Shown here: in pieces, positions 23,314 to 24,028 of the stretch
How the letters are laid out: the number at the start of each line of letters is the position of its first letter
How positions within the stretch are numbered: position 1 is the first letter of the stretch
DNA from: Rhodospirillales bacterium
GTDB taxonomy: Bacteria; Pseudomonadota; Alphaproteobacteria; Acetobacterales; Acetobacteraceae
Assembly: GCA_028866445.1 (NCBI GenBank)
Contig: JAGWIE010000003.1
Location: forward strand, 1 to 24,028
Length of the DNA: 24,028 bases
Reading direction: 5' to 3'
Program-made: the position numbers and the translations under genes
The notes under the pieces: model-generated
What the model saw: the letters and a program-made list of their open reading frames with translations, nothing else
The model's database searches: none
What the model was told of the DNA's origin: nothing

Positions 23314-23562
23314 AATACAGGACATAAAACGAGGAATGACCGGGCAGGCGCTGACGACGCCTGCCCGGTCATTCCGTTTGATCCTGCCATTTCCACCCCC
23401 TCGACCACAGCCAAAATTAATCCCTCGTTCGAACCCCACCATGCCCTGTTGCAACTGGTGGAATTGATAGCGCGCGCCGCTGCCGAGGCCGATTTCCATA
23501 CCCTCCGGGCAACCGGCCAAATCAAGATGCGCCGCTTCCCCTCAACCACCCTCAGTCCCTGA
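23305..23562 (+). CDS. Small hypothetical protein
   Basis: A frame of 85 codons from ATG 23305. The first 25 or so codons run through the large hairpin and are unlikely to be conserved protein. The part from about residue 45 (H-A-L-L-Q-L-V-E-L-I-A-R-A-A-A-E-A-D-F) looks like a real amphipathic helix. No family is recognised. It is 48 bases before the HTH gene and on the same strand, so the two could be expressed together. A later start is possible, but no ribosome binding site decides it. Confidence 0.35.
   Translation: MKGNTGHKTRNDRAGADDACPVIPFDPAISTPSTTAKINPSFEPHHALLQLVELIARAAAEADFHTLRATGQIKMRRFPSTTLSP
23333..23375. repeat. Perfect 18-bp inverted repeat with 7-base loop
   Basis: The left arm GGAATGACCGGGCAGGCG (23333-23350) and its exact reverse complement at 23358-23375 enclose CTGACGA. 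No T-run follows, so an ordinary Rho-independent terminator is unlikely. It lies at the start of a small open frame and near a transposase, so a recombination or replication role or a mobile-element relic are options. The function is not known. Confidence 0.9.
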
Positions 23563-23610
23563 ACGGATCATCATGACATCGCTCCATACCGCTGAGGCGG
23601 ACTCCGCTTT

Positions 23611-23883
23611 TTGACCGGCGAGGCAGTTGCCGAGCTACAAAGTGCGGTGCCAGTTCGTGAGCTGCCTCGCTTTTATTCTTACGCTGAGGTGGTCGCCGCC
23701 TTCGGCAAGTCGACCCGCACCATCCGCTGGTGGGTCAAATCCGGCCATATTCACGCAATCAAGATCGGACGTGCCCGACTGATTTCCGAGGCAGAAATTT
23801 TTCGACTGGCCAATGGCGAGGACGCGACGGCGTCTTCCAACAGTACCGAATTGTCACAAAGCACCCTCCGTGACGAGGACTAG
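23611..23883 (+). CDS. Excisionase-like helix-turn-helix DNA-binding protein
   Basis: A 90-residue protein with a MerR-like winged HTH of the excisionase/AlpA type: Y-S-Y-A-E-V-V-A-A-F-G-K-S-T-R-T-I-R-W-W-V-K-S-G-H-I followed by the wing A-I-K-I-G-R-A-R-L-I-S-E-A-E-I. Such proteins direct excision of integrated elements or regulate small operons. TTG 23611 is the only start in frame with a complete domain. An ATG at 23573 in another frame would join it only after a shift in a run of five T at 23607-23611. The stop falls next to the IS element, so the original C-terminus may have been cut. Confidence 0.65.
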   Translation: MTGEAVAELQSAVPVRELPRFYSYAEVVAAFGKSTRTIRWWVKSGHIHAIKIGRARLISEAEIFRLANGEDATASSNSTELSQSTLRDED

Positions 23884-24028
23884 GCTCAGGACTCATTCTT
23901 TGAGATAGAATGCGACGGCTGCGGCGATGCAGATGGCTGAGAAGAAAGTATGTGCGCATCGGTCGTATCGCGTAGCGACGCGTCGCCAGTCCTTGAGCTT
24001 GGCGAACATGTTCTCGACTTTGTGTCGC
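23884..24028 (-). mobile_element. IS5-family insertion sequence, one end (continues beyond window)
   Basis: The 145 bases to the right edge contain the transposase C-terminus and its short end region. The outer end probably lies within the first bases after the TAG at 23881, near GGCTCAGGACTC. The exact terminal inverted repeat cannot be confirmed without the other end. Confidence 0.7.
23893..24028 (-). CDS. IS5-family transposase, C-terminal part (truncated by window edge)
   Basis: The last 44 residues of a DDE transposase. R-H-K-V-E-N-M-F-A-K-L-K-D-W-R-R-V-A-T-R-Y-D carries the catalytic glutamate (E of V-E-N) and the conserved R-x-x-x-R-Y-D of IS5-type enzymes, followed by F-F-S-A-I-C-I-A-A and a C-terminal Y-L-K-E. 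The start lies outside the window, so it cannot be said whether the element is intact or is made by frameshift from two frames, as in the IS427 group. Confidence 0.9.
   Translation of the reverse strand, partial: RHKVENMFAKLKDWRRVATRYDRCAHTFFSAICIAAAVAFYLKE

Noticed and set aside
23333..23375. Rho-independent terminator
   Set aside because: The stem is strong, but the right arm is followed by CGTTTGATCC and the left arm is preceded by AAAACGA, without a T-run in either direction.
22840..23520. A 226-codon minus-strand frame across the apparently noncoding right region
   Set aside because: It runs through the perfect hairpin and reads as low-complexity Gly/Arg/Gln sequence with no family pattern. 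I cannot support it as a gene.
1..24028. CRISPR array, tRNA or rRNA genes
   Set aside because: No regularly spaced repeats and no tRNA cloverleaf or rRNA sequence was recognised on reading both strands.

Overview
The window is GC-rich DNA with alphaproteobacterial-looking proteins. An acidophilic member of the Acetobacteraceae (Acidocella/Acidiphilium-like) is my best guess. This is inference: the sulfide:quinone oxidoreductase resembles the Acidithiobacillus type, there is a P3A-type ATPase remnant, and an IS5-family element lies at the right edge. No rRNA, tRNA or CRISPR array was seen.

Left part (1-3293). A 5'-truncated DedA/PAP2/LssY-type membrane phosphatase is followed by a patchwork of gene pieces: half of a COG4705 membrane protein, the start of a response regulator, the first quarter of a P3A proton ATPase, a roughly 48-residue slice of a copper ATPase, and the first 56 residues of a TauE/SafE permease. 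At least three illegitimate joins lie within 1.2 kb.

Sulfur region (3323-10235). Two divergent operons share one 61-bp control region. Leftward: sulfide:quinone oxidoreductase, thioredoxin TrxC, a DUF2892 protein and the broken TauE permease. Rightward: a SqrR/BigR-like ArsR repressor with two cysteines 66 residues apart, a rhodanese, a periplasmic adaptor and an RND pump. One 20-bp palindrome lies within the spacers of both predicted promoters. This is the best-supported regulatory unit in the window, and its link to an RND pump is notable.

Glycan-like operon (10475-14022). Glycosyltransferase 2, an acyl-CoA-dehydrogenase-like protein, a PIG-L deacetylase and a NodS-like methyltransferase are tightly coupled. 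The enzyme set partly parallels Nod-factor chemistry, but the product is unknown. It is the best candidate for an undescribed pathway.

Repair and carbohydrate region (14041-20457). LigD (phosphoesterase-ligase-polymerase) and Ku form a two-gene bacterial NHEJ operon on the minus strand. After a 678-bp gap without a recognisable gene come a GH15 glucoamylase/trehalase-like enzyme and an overlapping DUF1275 membrane protein.

Right part (20454-24028). An internally deleted HsdR remnant, an intact cytoplasmic gamma-glutamyltransferase-like Ntn hydrolase, about 500 bp without a recognisable gene, strong hairpins, a small hypothetical ORF, an excisionase-like HTH protein and the end of an IS5-family transposase. 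This end looks like accessory DNA undergoing decay.
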